This document shows positions 1 to 9,969 of a DNA stretch of 64,000 nucleotides, one piece after another. The position numbers were made by a program, and so were the translations under genes. The notes beneath the pieces are model-generated. The model had not been told where the DNA came from and ran no database searches. It worked only from the letters and a program-made list of their open reading frames with translations. Numbering within the stretch: position 1 is the first letter of the stretch; each line of letters opens with the position of its first letter. The DNA is taken from positions 2,469,403 through 2,533,402 of the forward strand of contig NZ_CP051185.1 of NCBI RefSeq assembly GCF_012516315.1. Direction: 5' to 3'. Origin of the DNA: Limnospira fusiformis SAG 85.79 (GTDB taxonomy: Bacteria; Cyanobacteriota; Cyanobacteriia; Cyanobacteriales; Microcoleaceae).

Positions 1-3000
1 TTATACACCATCTGCTTTTTAATCTTCAGGTAGGTTAGGGGAGAATCTTGTTTGGCTTTCTCTAAAACTACACAGTAATTGTCAATTTCTCCTTCCCAAT
101 TATCTAGACGCACTCCCGCGAAGAAATTATCATAAAAGTAGTTAAAAATGTTATAACCAGCATAGAGAATTTGACCAGTTTCTATGGCTGCCATATAACC
201 ATTTTTGAGGGTAGGAATAGCGGATCTTAATGGTTCTTGGCGATGCTGAAGAAAAGTACCAAATAGCAGTAATGTCAGAGCTTTTAGTTTTCGGACATTA
301 AACTTATCCAGTAAAATCAAGGCGACTCGCCCAAATTTATAACCTTTTTTAACCTCTCCTAAAAAGGCAGAAAGTACCATACCATAAATTGCATAACCAA
401 TGGTTGATGTAGGTGCATTACCAAACCTCAGAGATAAACTAACCATAGTGAACCCCAACAGAGGTAGTATAGTAGGATTTCCTAGAAAAATAGGAGCAAA
501 CAAAATCCCTAATAGTTCCATAGCCGCCAAGGTTTCTGGATCTTCCATAACTGGAAAGTTCACTAAATCCTCAATTTTTTTGCCTTCTAGTTGCTGAGAA
601 ATAGTTTCTAATGTTTTCGCGGTCAAGGCTTCATCTGGTTGGGACGAAAACTCAACTCCTAGTTCTTTAAGTGCATTTTCGGCTACAGCGATCGCTTCTA
701 ACATCCGACTCTGAGCAGTTAGGGCATTTATTTGAATCTCGTAAATTTTGACTTTATCAAGGATATTTTTAGATGATTTTTGCACCAAATTTGATAGGGT
801 TTCCATGGTGTCAAAATCAGCATTTAAGTAGGCAGTTTCTGTCGCAGTAACATACATATTTAAAGCCAGTTGATACTGACTTTCCCAGCAGTCATCCGCC
901 AGCAACTCTAGTCCAGTTTCCACCAAATTTCTCGCCGCCACATAAGCTGTAGAATTTCTGGCTTTTTGTGCTGCTGATAAGTTGAGTTGGGCTAAAGTTT
1001 CTCGTTCTTGGGTATCAGTTATTAAACCATGACCTAAATTCAAATGACCCACAATATCAAACAATTTTTCTTCTACTTCTGTCGGTGATAAGTTGTGCTG
1101 TAGCAATTGTCCAATTTGCAGATGAGTGGCTTGTTTTTGGTGGTCAGGAATTAAAGAATAACTGGCTTGTTGAATGCGATCGTGCAAAAATCGATAGGTG
1201 GGATTAGCTGCACTATTAAAAACCTCTTGATTGTCTGATTCAGTAAAAAATTTATAAATTTTAGTGGTCGGAATAATTAAGCCTTCTTGTAATGCTTTCC
1301 ATAAAGCTACAGCGGTTACATGGGTTGGCTTCTGACTAACAATTGCTAAAGTATTTAAATCAAAATCTGCCCCAATACAAGCAGCCAACTTTAAAATATC
1401 TTGAGTATCTTTAGGCAATTTCTGCAATTGTAATGCCATGAACTCTACCACATCATCAGTTAGGGTTAAAGCCTGCACTTTCGCCATATCACACTGCCAT
1501 CCCCCTTGACTTGAGCCGGCTGGAAAGGGTGACTTTGGTGGCTCAAATACAATTAAATTTTCATCATGTAAAGCCTTGAGTAACTGGGTAGCAAAAAAAG
1601 GATTACCATGGGTTTTTTGGTAAACTAACTTAGCCAAGGATTTAGCCATAGATAGTTTACAATTCAGGGTATCTGCTACTAACTGATTTATATCTAATTC
1701 TGGCAGAGGTGACAAGGTAATTGTATTAACTGTGGCTCCGCTTTGGATTATCTCATCAACGGTTAAAATAAACGGATGTACTGGTGAAACTTCATGATCT
1801 CGATAGGCTCCTAAGATTAACAAATATCCTTGAGTCTCTTGCATCAATAGTTTTAGTAAATTTAATGATGCTGAATCTGACCATTGCCAATCATCTAAAA
1901 ATATCACGAGGGGATGTTCTTGGCTGGTGAAAACTTGCAGGAATTTTTGAAACAGTAGATTAAAGCGATTTTGGGCAGCATTACCTGATAATTCTACGGC
2001 TGGTGGTTGCGGACCAATAATCTCTTCTAACTCGGGGATAACATCAATCAAAACTTGACCATTCTCTCCCACTGCTTCCAGAATCTCGGTTTTCCAGGTT
2101 TGAATTTTAGCATCAGATTCTGATAAAATTTGACCCATTAAATCCCGGAATGCTTGCACGAAGGCAGCCAAAGGTATATGACGATTAAATTGGTCATATT
2201 TACCTTTAATAAAATAGCCTCTTTGTCGGACTATGGGTTTATGAACTTCATTGATAACTGCAGTTTTACCAATTCCGGAAAAACCCGCCACTAGCATCAT
2301 TTCGGTTTGATTCATATTGACTCTATCAAAGGCGGCTAATAGTTGCTGAACTTCGGCTTCTCGACCATAGAGTTTTTCGGGAATCATAAAGCGATCGCTT
2401 ATGTCTTGTTGTGCGATCGCAAAGCTATCAATATTACCGGTTTCTTGTAATTGATGTAAACACTCCTCTAAATCATATTTAATTCCCAAGGCACTCTGAT
2501 AGCGATCTTCGGCATTTTTCGCCATCAGTTTACTAACAATTTCTGATATCACTATAGGAATATTCGGGTTAATTTCGTGAATTGGTGGGGGCTGTTTGGC
2601 GAGATGACAATGTACCAACTCCATCACATCTGACGATTGAAACGGTAGTTTTCCGGTCAGCAATTCATAGCAGGTAACTCCCAGGGAATAGAAATCGCTT
2701 CGATAATCTATCCCTCGATTCATTCGACCTGTTTGTTCTGGAGAAATATAGCATAATGTCCCCTCTAAAATATGAGGATTTTTAACTTCTGGTGCTTCCC
2801 GTGGTAGTAAGGATGAAATACTAAAATCAATTAATTTAACTTGTTGATGATCAGGATTAATCAAAAGGTTGGCAGGTTTAATATCTTTGTGAATTACCCT
2901 GTTTTGGTGAAGATAATGTAGAGTGTCGGCAATTTGAATGGCAATTTTTAGAAAATCTTCCACATGAAAATAGTGATATTTGGTATGTTTATTTCTGGCT

Positions 3001-3299
3001 GATTCTAAATATTGGTATAGGGCAACTCCCCCACAATCTTCCATAATTAAAGCATAGCTATTACCATATACTTCTAAACTCAAGGGTTTAACAATATTGG
3101 GAAAGTCGAGATTTTTGGCAATAGTATATTGATGGCGAAATTGGACAAGTTCGTTAAAACTAGGGTATTCGTGTCGTAAAATTTTGATAACTACAGGTTG
3201 CTGGTCACTGCTACGAATGCCTCGATAAACTAGGGTTCTACTCCCTGTGTATAACTCTTCTGTGATTTTATAACCGGGTAAGTTGGCAATAATATTCAT
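1..3299 (-). CDS. Ser/Thr protein kinase / AAA ATPase multidomain regulator (5' part, runs off window)
   Basis: Open reading frame of about 1,100 codons from an ATG at 3297-3299 to the left window edge with no stop. Residues about 10-270 form a eukaryotic-type kinase: a VVIKIL lysine strand, an HKDIKPANLL catalytic loop near residue 131 and a DFS triad in place of the usual DFG. A P-loop (GFSGIGKT, near residue 337) and a Walker B LDDWQWSD (near 465) mark an AAA/NACHT-like ATPase, followed by a long helical region. In the cyanobacterial family with this order the C-terminus carries GAF and histidine-kinase domains; those would lie outside the window and are inferred. Probably a cytoplasmic signalling protein of unknown signal. 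HIP1 sites inside the gene mark it as resident. Confidence 0.9.
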   Translation of the reverse strand, partial: MNIIANLPGYKITEELYTGSRTLVYRGIRSSDQQPVVIKILRHEYPSFNELVQFRHQYTIAKNLDFPNIVKPLSLEVYGNSYALIMEDCGGVALYQYLESARNKHTKYHYFHVEDFLKIAIQIADTLHYLHQNRVIHKDIKPANLLINPDHQQVKLIDFSISSLLPREAPEVKNPHILEGTLCYISPEQTGRMNRGIDYRSDFYSLGVTCYELLTGKLPFQSSDVMELVHCHLAKQPPPIHEINPNIPIVISEIVSKLMAKNAEDRYQSALGIKYDLEECLHQLQETGNIDSFAIAQQDISDRFMIPEKLYGREAEVQQLLAAFDRVNMNQTEMMLVAGFSGIGKTAVINEVHKPIVRQRGYFIKGKYDQFNRHIPLAAFVQAFRDLMGQILSESDAKIQTWKTEILEAVGENGQVLIDVIPELEEIIGPQPPAVELSGNAAQNRFNLLFQKFLQVFTSQEHPLVIFLDDWQWSDSASLNLLKLLMQETQGYLLILGAYRDHEVSPVHPFILTVDEIIQSGATVNTITLSPLPELDINQLVADTLNCKLSMAKSLAKLVYQKTHGNPFFATQLLKALHDENLIVFEPPKSPFPAGSSQGGWQCDMAKVQALTLTDDVVEFMALQLQKLPKDTQDILKLAACIGADFDLNTLAIVSQKPTHVTAVALWKALQEGLIIPTTKIYKFFTESDNQEVFNSAANPTYRFLHDRIQQASYSLIPDHQKQATHLQIGQLLQHNLSPTEVEEKLFDIVGHLNLGHGLITDTQERETLAQLNLSAAQKARNSTAYVAARNLVETGLELLADDCWESQYQLALNMYVTATETAYLNADFDTMETLSNLVQKSSKNILDKVKIYEIQINALTAQSRMLEAIAVAENALKELGVEFSSQPDEALTAKTLETISQQLEGKKIEDLVNFPVMEDPETLAAMELLGILFAPIFLGNPTILPLLGFTMVSLSLRFGNAPTSTIGYAIYGMVLSAFLGEVKKGYKFGRVALILLDKFNVRKLKALTLLLFGTFLQHRQEPLRSAIPTLKNGYMAAIETGQILYAGYNIFNYFYDNFFAGVRLDNWEGEIDNYCVVLEKAKQDSPLTYLKIKKQMVY

Positions 3300-3387
3300 A
3301 ACCTTAATGCTTCTGTTGTTTCTCGATTTTTATGGTTTTATGAATAGTCAAATAGTTAAAATGGCGATCGATATCTATGCTGCCACA

Positions 3388-3471
3388 GAAAAAAGGCCTG
3401 AAGCCCCCTAACTCCATGGCAACGTACTGACTCCTGCTTAGGTTATCAGCCACGCTTTTTGGGGCCGTAAC
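3388..3471 (-). ncRNA. candidate structured small RNA or leader upstream of the kinase gene
   Basis: On the minus strand a perfect TATAAT lies at 3478-3483. About 7 nt downstream begins a segment that can fold as nested helices: GCCCC (complement of 3461-3465) with GGGGC (complement of 3403-3407), then GTGGC with GCCAT, then CTGA/TCAG with CCT/AGG capped by AAGC. A run of six T follows at 3389-3394, as in an intrinsic terminator. The kinase start codon is about 90 nt further on. It could be a free small RNA or an attenuated 5' leader. I recognise no known riboswitch or Yfr/6S consensus. Folding was by eye only. Confidence 0.4.
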
Positions 3472-3571
3472 ACTTTAATTATAACCATACCATCTCTTAT
3501 AGCTGTTGGGTTTGGGCTGGTGGCGTAGATTTACCCAAAACCCATCACAGCCTCAACTCCTAGGCAGGATT

Positions 3572-4519
3572 TTAGCTTTTAGCCCGCCGCAGAAGAGTAA
3601 AGATTTGTTTCCGTACAGGTTGAGGAAGCACAGAAATAGCCAACCCTGTCCAGGCTTTGGGGAGAGATGCTGATTGTCCGGCTACAATTAAGACTCGTCC
3701 GGCTTGTGTATCGCCAGTTTCTACCATTCGCAACCCTAATAAAAGTTGAGATTCAGCCAGGCGCGATCGCCTAATTGTTTCCAGCTTTTCTGATGGGAAT
3801 TGGAAATTTTCTAAATAAGTGATTTGATCGCGTAAATAAGGAATAGCCCGGTTTAACCCTTGTTGTTCAGCATGAACCCGATATTCCATCAACCTTTGGG
3901 GAATATAATATCCCTGCTTTCCGGCTAAGGCGAGACGCACTAATAAATCATTATCTTCGCAGTTTTGAATATTCGGGCGCATATACCCCACATCAATTAA
4001 GGCTTGGCGACGACAGAGGGTAGCTCCTATTTGAAAACTTTGCTGAATAAATACTACTTCTAGGAGATTTTCAACTATACCTTCTGGGAGTTGGCTGCGT
4101 CCCCATTTGACCGAGTTAATATCTGTGGCGGTTTGGTCTCGGTTATTGTTAATATCAATTATCCAGTGGTCAGTCCCTACAAAATCAACGGTAGGGTTTT
4201 GCTCTAAAATGGCACTGGTTTTTTCGAGAAATTCTGGAGTCAGGCGATCGTCATCATCAAATTTAATAAAATATTCCCCCGTAGCCGCATCAAAACCCGA
4301 TCGCATATTATTACTTTTGCCAATATTTTTTTGATGGCGAATATAGCGCAATCGCGGGTCTTCATAGCGAGACATAATCTCCACGGTTCCATCAGTCGAA
4401 CCGTCATCACAGACAATTAACTCGAAATCTTGTTCGGTTTGTTCCAGAACACTGGCGATGGCGATCGGTAACAGGTTAACCCGGTTATAAGTAGGAATAC
4501 AAACAGTAATTTTAGCCAC
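3572..4519 (-). CDS. family 2 glycosyltransferase (GT-A fold)
   Basis: 315 residues. The N-terminus MAKITVCIPTYNR is the classic GT2 start. A VCDDGSTDGT nucleotide-binding loop follows, then FIKFDDDDRL as the DXD metal/sugar-nucleotide site and an acceptor-side region with an ED pair (NCEDNDLLVRLAL). No membrane segment is evident, so a cytoplasmic or peripheral enzyme making polysaccharide or glycan linkages; donor and acceptor cannot be told. It is the last of three minus-strand genes (5900 to 3572) with sugar-transferase traits, spaced by about 60 bp and perhaps co-transcribed. Confidence 0.85.
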   Translation of the reverse strand: MAKITVCIPTYNRVNLLPIAIASVLEQTEQDFELIVCDDGSTDGTVEIMSRYEDPRLRYIRHQKNIGKSNNMRSGFDAATGEYFIKFDDDDRLTPEFLEKTSAILEQNPTVDFVGTDHWIIDINNNRDQTATDINSVKWGRSQLPEGIVENLLEVVFIQQSFQIGATLCRRQALIDVGYMRPNIQNCEDNDLLVRLALAGKQGYYIPQRLMEYRVHAEQQGLNRAIPYLRDQITYLENFQFPSEKLETIRRSRLAESQLLLGLRMVETGDTQAGRVLIVAGQSASLPKAWTGLAISVLPQPVRKQIFTLLRRAKS

Positions 4520-4577
4520 AGAATCAGCTTAACTTTCACTCGACATGATCAAGTTTAATATGTCCTCGTCTTTTCTA

Positions 4578-5408
4578 CTAGGGATTGATTAGTTCAATAT
4601 CATAAAGACCAAATTCTTCTCGAATCTTCGGGGTTAATTTTCGGTAATCGAATAGACTAGCTTTCAGGTTTAGCAGTCTAACTTTCAGAGACATATTTTT
4701 CCGTTTTTCAATATTAACGAAATCTTCCGAAGATAGATTTTCACTATTTCCTAAAATATAAATAGACCCCACAAAAGGAAGTCGCTCAAGGTGGGATCCT
4801 TTCGACTCTACACCCCTCGTAAAATAATTATGACAATAGTAGAAATGATGAATATCTTTAGGAATTTGACTAGGGGATGTGATCGACTCAGGAATTCTTG
4901 CTAAAGTTTCCTCTGAGGCATCATATAAATCACTTCTAATAATATGAGTTGTGCCACAATAAAGATGGAACCCTTTACGCATGACTTTCATAACATTGCT
5001 ATTATGATTATAGACATACCCTTTTTTGAAGAAGTAGCCATCAACCGATTTATTTTGGGCTACCAAATCAGCTAAACATCGGCTTACACAATCATCACCA
5101 TCAGCCTGCATAATGTGAGAACATCCCATTTCCTTGGCTAAACGAACTCCGGCGATAACTTTATACATTTTATCCACCCGTTTTTCGACTATTGTTGTCG
5201 GTACAGGCAAACTTAAATCCACCGTCAGGTAGTGTAAATTCGGATGTTCAAACTTAATATTAGGTTTTTCTTGACAGACTACAATCATCCGAAAATCAGG
5301 ATGAGTCTGATTGCACATTGACCTAGCAGTTCTTTCCAGTAGGAGAGAAAGATTATCCCAAGATTTAGATATCTTACGACTTTTAATCGGTACGACAAAA
5401 CCCAACAT
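4578..5408 (-). CDS. GT-A-type glycosyltransferase-like protein
   Basis: 276 residues. The N-terminal MLGFVVPIKSRK strand, the IVVCQEKP strand and an IMQADGDDCVS segment with an acidic DGDD resemble the DXD motif of GT-A enzymes. The rest is not diagnostic and I cannot name the substrate. It sits 59 bp downstream of the truncated 5469-5900 gene and 58 bp upstream of the GT2 gene, so probably part of the same surface-glycan cluster. The enzymatic role is inferred from the fold-like N-terminal half and the neighbours. Confidence 0.65.
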   Translation of the reverse strand: MLGFVVPIKSRKISKSWDNLSLLLERTARSMCNQTHPDFRMIVVCQEKPNIKFEHPNLHYLTVDLSLPVPTTIVEKRVDKMYKVIAGVRLAKEMGCSHIMQADGDDCVSRCLADLVAQNKSVDGYFFKKGYVYNHNSNVMKVMRKGFHLYCGTTHIIRSDLYDASEETLARIPESITSPSQIPKDIHHFYYCHNYFTRGVESKGSHLERLPFVGSIYILGNSENLSSEDFVNIEKRKNMSLKVRLLNLKASLFDYRKLTPKIREEFGLYDIELINP

Positions 5409-5468
5409 AAATGATTAACCTGTTTGAGATTTTCAACAATCAAAAAATTACCACCCTTTAGCAGTTAA

Positions 5469-5900
5469 CTAAGTGATGATACGTTTGCTTGTTTTGTAGG
5501 TATCTAGTTTCAGAAACATATCATCTACCGGTTTCATCGCTAAAGTATCAGCATCATAAAATAAAAACTTATCAAAGTATCCTTGAAAAGCCGCCATTTT
5601 TCTCTGAAAACGCATTCTTGATTCAATGAGGCGAGCATTACTTTTCTGAAATGCTAGGGGATGGTTCATCCACACTTCTTTAGCAAAATCTTCCCATCGC
5701 TGGATCTCTTGCTGATCTTCATAAATGCTAACATTGGGGCGATCGCCAATTTCCTTTTTTACCTGCTCCATACGGTCATCATAGGGAATAATACAAATAG
5801 GTATATCTGGACTCACATTAACCTCTACGCTATTTAAAAAAGCTACCAGTTGATCGAAAACCACATCATTTGCTAAAGTGTATATACCACAAGATGCCAT
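5469..5900 (-). pseudogene. truncated nucleotide-diphospho-sugar transferase-like protein (Npun_R2821/2822-type)
   Basis: 143 residues starting MASCGIYTLANDVVFDQ, with an FLFYDADTLAMKP segment that looks like the DXD site of GT8-like sugar transferases. From memory of the cyanobacterial family, full-length members are about twice this length, and the frame here stops soon after the DXD region. Only about 60 bp separate it from the next gene, so the C-terminal half seems lost rather than shifted into another frame. Most likely a remnant, although a short functional form cannot be excluded. Family assignment is from recall and moderate in certainty. Confidence 0.55.
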
Positions 5901-5977
5901 GGGGTCAACTCCTTAATCAGATCTAATTTGAATTAACAATTACCCAGTTAATTACTGAGACTTTCCCATCAACTTAA

Positions 5978-7198
5978 ATGCCGATGAAAATTTTAATGAT
6001 TTCTTCCACATTCCCCTATCCTCCTACCAAAGGTGGAACCCAAGTCCGTACCTTTAACCTACTCAAATTTTTGAGCCAGACACACCCTATTACTCTTGTA
6101 ACACAACGCACCTCTGATGTCACTGATGATGACATTGAAGAACTCAGTCAGTGCGTAGATCGGCTCCAGGTGTTTCCCAGAAGTGAACCCGCAGAAGCAA
6201 ACTGGGGCATTTTCGGCAAAATCTCTCGATTTGGCCAATTCCTACTCAGTGGCACTCCTCCCAATGTTAGAGCAACCTACTCGGTGGATATGCAGGAGTG
6301 GATTGATCAAGTAGTTGAAGACGAAGGCTATGATGTCATCACCTGCGAACATAGCATTAATGAGAGTTATGTGCGCCCCGAATGGAAAGACCGCTTAAAA
6401 ACAGTCGTTAATGTCCACAGTTCAGTTTATGCAACCTGTCGGCAGCAGCTAGAGACTCAAACGGCAGAGAAACCCCTACGCGATCGCCTTAACCTTCCCC
6501 TACTTTATCGTTATGAGCAACAATATTGTACCAAATTTTCCTCCATTGTTGCCACCACTCCCGAAGACGGGGAACAGATGCAACACTTTAACCCCATAGC
6601 GAAGGTGGAAATTATCCCAAATGGCGTAAACTTTGAGCAGTTTCCCTATCGAACTTTCGACCCAGGTGGACATCAACTCATCTTTGTCGGAGCCATGGAC
6701 AACATAGCCAACATTGACGCGGCTAGATTTCTCGCCCTAGAGATATTACCCCAGATCCAAAAACGCGCTTCAGATACCACCATTACTATCGTAGGAGCCA
6801 GACCCGTACCAGAAGTGTTAGAACTAGCCTATTGTCCAGGGGTAAACGTAACGGGTCGTGTACCTTCAATGGCAGAATATTTACATAAAGCCACAGTCTG
6901 TGTAATCCCAATGCGAACCGGGTTCGGCATCAAAAATAAAACCCTAGAGACTATGGCTGCCGGAGTTCCCTTGGTAGCGAGCGATCGCGGTTTAGAAGGT
7001 TTAGCCGTCGATGGTGAAGGAGTCGAACTGCGGGCTTTACGAGCTAACACAGTTGAGGAATATGTCCAACAGATAGCCAGGCTGTTTGAAAACCCAGATC
7101 TCAGACAAGAACTTTCTCAAAAAGCGCGATCGCTCATCGAAACTGAATATACTTGGGAACGAGCAGGTCAGCGCTATGAACAAGTCCTCATCGGTTGA
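5978..7198 (+). CDS. family 4 glycosyltransferase (GT-B fold)
   Basis: 406 residues; an internal Met two codons in (5984) is an equally good start. The N-terminal MKILMISSTFPYPP followed by a glycine-rich KGGTQVR segment is typical of the GT4 acceptor domain. IEIIPNGV-like and LIFVGAMD strands start the donor domain. The C-terminal segment FGIKNKTLETMAAGVPLV contains the EX7E-type donor-binding region (here reduced to a single clear Glu before the AAGVPLV turn). Divergent from the three minus-strand transferases; the intergenic region of about 77 bp probably holds both promoters. Likely part of exopolysaccharide or protein-glycan assembly; acceptor unknown. Confidence 0.88.
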   Translation: MPMKILMISSTFPYPPTKGGTQVRTFNLLKFLSQTHPITLVTQRTSDVTDDDIEELSQCVDRLQVFPRSEPAEANWGIFGKISRFGQFLLSGTPPNVRATYSVDMQEWIDQVVEDEGYDVITCEHSINESYVRPEWKDRLKTVVNVHSSVYATCRQQLETQTAEKPLRDRLNLPLLYRYEQQYCTKFSSIVATTPEDGEQMQHFNPIAKVEIIPNGVNFEQFPYRTFDPGGHQLIFVGAMDNIANIDAARFLALEILPQIQKRASDTTITIVGARPVPEVLELAYCPGVNVTGRVPSMAEYLHKATVCVIPMRTGFGIKNKTLETMAAGVPLVASDRGLEGLAVDGEGVELRALRANTVEEYVQQIARLFENPDLRQELSQKARSLIETEYTWERAGQRYEQVLIG

Positions 7199-7998
7199 AG
7201 GTCATCACCATAAAGTTAGGGGAGTCAGTTGCCAAATATGAACAATAGACAAGTCCGATTTAATCGACCCATAGACAAGAAATCCAGGGGGACTAATCAG
7301 AAACGCCAAGCTGTTTCACCCAGCCGCCAGAAACAACCATTATCACAGCAGCCCCCTTCCCGCCCCTTAGCCCAAAAGCCCAACGTGGCGGGTCAGGGCG
7401 GGGGCAATATCGGCCACCATAAACACAAGCCAACTGTCAGAACTCGCCAGTCCCCAAGCCCCCTATCAGTAGCACTAAAAAAGTGGTTAGCCGATAGTCT
7501 AGCCTTTAGCCTACTATTTGGTGGTTCAGCCCTATTCAGCGTCAGCGCTTGGTTTAGTTACCAACTGATTCTCAATCCTGACGTAGGAATTTGGCTTAAT
7601 CAATTTCTACCCGCGAGTACCCAAATTCCCCTAAAACCCAACGATTATCTTTATAGCCTGGAGCAAATCCGAGAAGAACTCAAAGCCCAAGGTCGTTTTT
7701 TTGCTGAACCCCTACCCCTTCCTAATCGAGAAGTTTTAGGGGATATGAGCAATAGTGTCAGTACAGCTAGGCTAGAGGAAAGGTTATTCGCCCAAAATCC
7801 CTACCTCAAACCCTGGCGCTCATTCCTACTCCCCCATGAATCCCTCGTTCAAACACCCGTAGATCTGTTAATTCCAGTAATGCAGACCCGCGAATCTAGT
7901 ACAACCATCCCCTGTCCCACTGGTTGTAAAGAAATTGTGGAACTGCGAGTTTATAAATCAGTACAAACTCCCTATCAAGCGGTGGGGACTCCTGAGTG

Positions 7999-8884
7999 GT
8001 AGGGGTCGAAAGGAAAGTCACCTTTCCCAACTCCCATTCAAAACCGTGCTTGAAAGTTTCCCTTCACACGGCTCCTGATGTGGATACCCTCTTTGTCAAA
8101 GGAACAAGGTTACTACCCCCTGCTTTATGACTTCAACTTTGGGAGCTATATGCTTGCGTTAGTCTTTAAACTCGCTTTCGCCATTAAACTCTTACTTATC
8201 GCAGTCTCTATATCCATATCGTGACTAGTGGGCATATCCCAACCATTACAGTTAGGCATTGGCTTTCAGTCACATCCCTTCCCCTTATGGGCTTGCGCTT
8301 ACACTTTTCACTACTCTACGAGATGTACTCGCAGAGAGCCCAACAGGGGTTTCAACGTTCCGTATATATGGGCATTCCATCTTTAGATTTGTCCTATCCA
8401 CCGGGGTACATTTTAAAGGTCTGTGTAGGTGATGACATAATTACCCTACTTTTCCCCTTGTCCTTTTGGACGCAGCGTATCAGCCTATTTCGCTGCTAAC
8501 TAGTTACGGTGGTTCAAGCCAGACATTCGGTTTCCCTAATCATGGATGGTTGGCAGTGGTCGCCTCTGGTAGTAGGTTCTACTTCACGCCTTCCGTTCCC
8601 CGCTTCAATCCCAGATTTGTGATTTCTGAAACTGGGGGTGGCTACCGCCTTTACTCTTTCCCAAATCACCCCAAGTGGGTTGAAATACTCCTCCTTGTAG
8701 TATACTTGGAAGATAAAAGTGTATTCTGTGATTTCTTAAATGGGATTGACCCTGAGTTCCCTGCCTTGCTTAGATTCACAACTCCCTAAGCGTCGGGACA
8801 TATATACAGTTGAGGGGTTAGACCGATACTGAGTAACCGTGTAAAGGTCTAATTGCCCTCTAGGAGGTTATTTCGGCATTGCAG
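7999..8884 (-). mobile_element. ORF-less group II intron remnant, antisense to the host gene
   Basis: The minus strand ends with a recognisable domain V (8042-8075) and a domain VI hairpin just 3' of it (GGAAAG/CTTTCC with a GTGA loop), closing with ...CGACCCCTAC at about 7999. Upstream parts contain domain I-like phrases such as CTCTGCGAGTAC and GAAAGCCAATGCC. No reverse transcriptase/maturase is encoded. The 5' boundary near 8884 lacks a clean GTGYG start, so it may be truncated or diverged. The plus-strand ORFs over 8221-8789 are fortuitous antisense frames of the intron. Confidence 0.75.
8042..8075 (-). ncRNA. group II intron domain V
   Basis: A 34-nt hairpin on the minus strand beginning GAGCCG (contains the AGC catalytic triad), capped by a GAAA tetraloop (GGGAAACT context) and closing with CACGG. 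Base-pairing of the outer stem (GCCGTG with CACGGT) is good and a two-base bulge lies on the 3' side. It is the most conserved and diagnostic part of a group II intron. Confidence 0.8.
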
Positions 8885-9969
8885 CCTTATTTGACTCCTA
8901 AACGTTTCGCACTATATCGCCTAGTTTATGAACTACCCGTCAACGGACCAGCAGAGTCTTTTGTACTGGCATCTTTGATTGGAACTCGTGCTAATCAGCA
9001 GGGCGGTAATAGACCACTACCCCTAACTGATATCACGACGTTTAAAAATAGGGTTCCTGAATCGGGAGTATGGTTTAACTTATATGGAACCCGTCTGGTG
9101 GGGGATACCCGAGTTCCCTACGGACATATAATTCATTACAACCCCAAACATTATCACCTCAGTTCGATGTTGGAGTGGAAAAGTGCTGCGGGACAGCATC
9201 CTATATGGGAAAACGTCACCGGGGGACCTTACCCAGAATTATTAGTTGAACAAACCATGGGACTTGAGCCACAATTCAGCATTTATCAAGTCCGACCCCG
9301 CCGCTTTGTTCCTAACCCCATTGAGTTAGTTAGCATCTCCCTAGATCAAGAAGTTGTTGACCACTATGCTTATCGAAGAGCTATTAGACTAGCTCGCAGC
9401 GGTTTGTGGTCTCCGGCTTTAAGTCTGATGCAACCCCTCAAGAACAATTCCGGCACCGGTGGCGATTATCCCCAAAAATGGCCAGCATTAGCGGAGGCAC
9501 AACTGCAATTAATTCAGTTCCATGCCAGCATTACAGATGCTCAGGCTACAGCAGCTTGGGCAAGTCCGACTCAAAAGGTACTCGCGGGACTTATTGATGG
9601 TCGTTGGAGTGAAGCCCTAAATGTGGTTCAAAGCGCGAGCCTTAACCAAACCGAACTGTTAAACCTCCTACAGGCTGACGGGGGAAGAATCAAAAACCGC
9701 ATTCAAGCAGCGCTGCTGGAAAACCCAGAAGAACCAGATTTGCAAGCCTGGGGCGCTCTCATTTTGGTGGCCCAATTCGGGAGAGATGAAGCGATCGCAT
9801 GGTTAGAAACCCAATCTCAAGCCTCCCCAGACAACAAAACCCGCATTCGCCAATTGTTAGATTAATCCATTGGCTCTGGTGCTCTCTTAGGAGCATGATT
9901 TAATCTCAAATTAGGTTAATATTTTAGGGCAATATGGTATAAGAAGCGAGAAGAGTTGAGGATAAACCT

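Larger units (their letters stand above)
7229..9865 (+). pseudogene. conserved cyanobacterial protein gene split by a reverse-oriented intron
   Basis: Two reading-frame pieces read as one protein. 7229-7998 encodes a Gln/Pro/Arg-rich N-terminus, one membrane segment (SLLFGGSALFSVSAWFSY) and a domain ending near VELRVYKSVQTPYQ. About 8885-9865 resumes with ALYRLVYELPVNGPAESFV and a helical C-terminal half rich in LxxWxxAL-like repeats. The intervening about 885 bp is intron-derived DNA on the other strand, so it cannot be spliced from this transcript, and the left part stops at a TAG just past the junction (8000-8002). Both exon pieces are otherwise open and intact-looking, implying a fairly recent hit. 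Function unknown; I read it as a membrane-anchored periplasmic protein with TPR-like repeats. Confidence 0.7.

Noticed and set aside
8221..8789. Plus-strand ORFs of 92 and 107 codons
   Set aside because: They lie antisense over the group II intron remnant; such ORFs are commonly mis-annotated.
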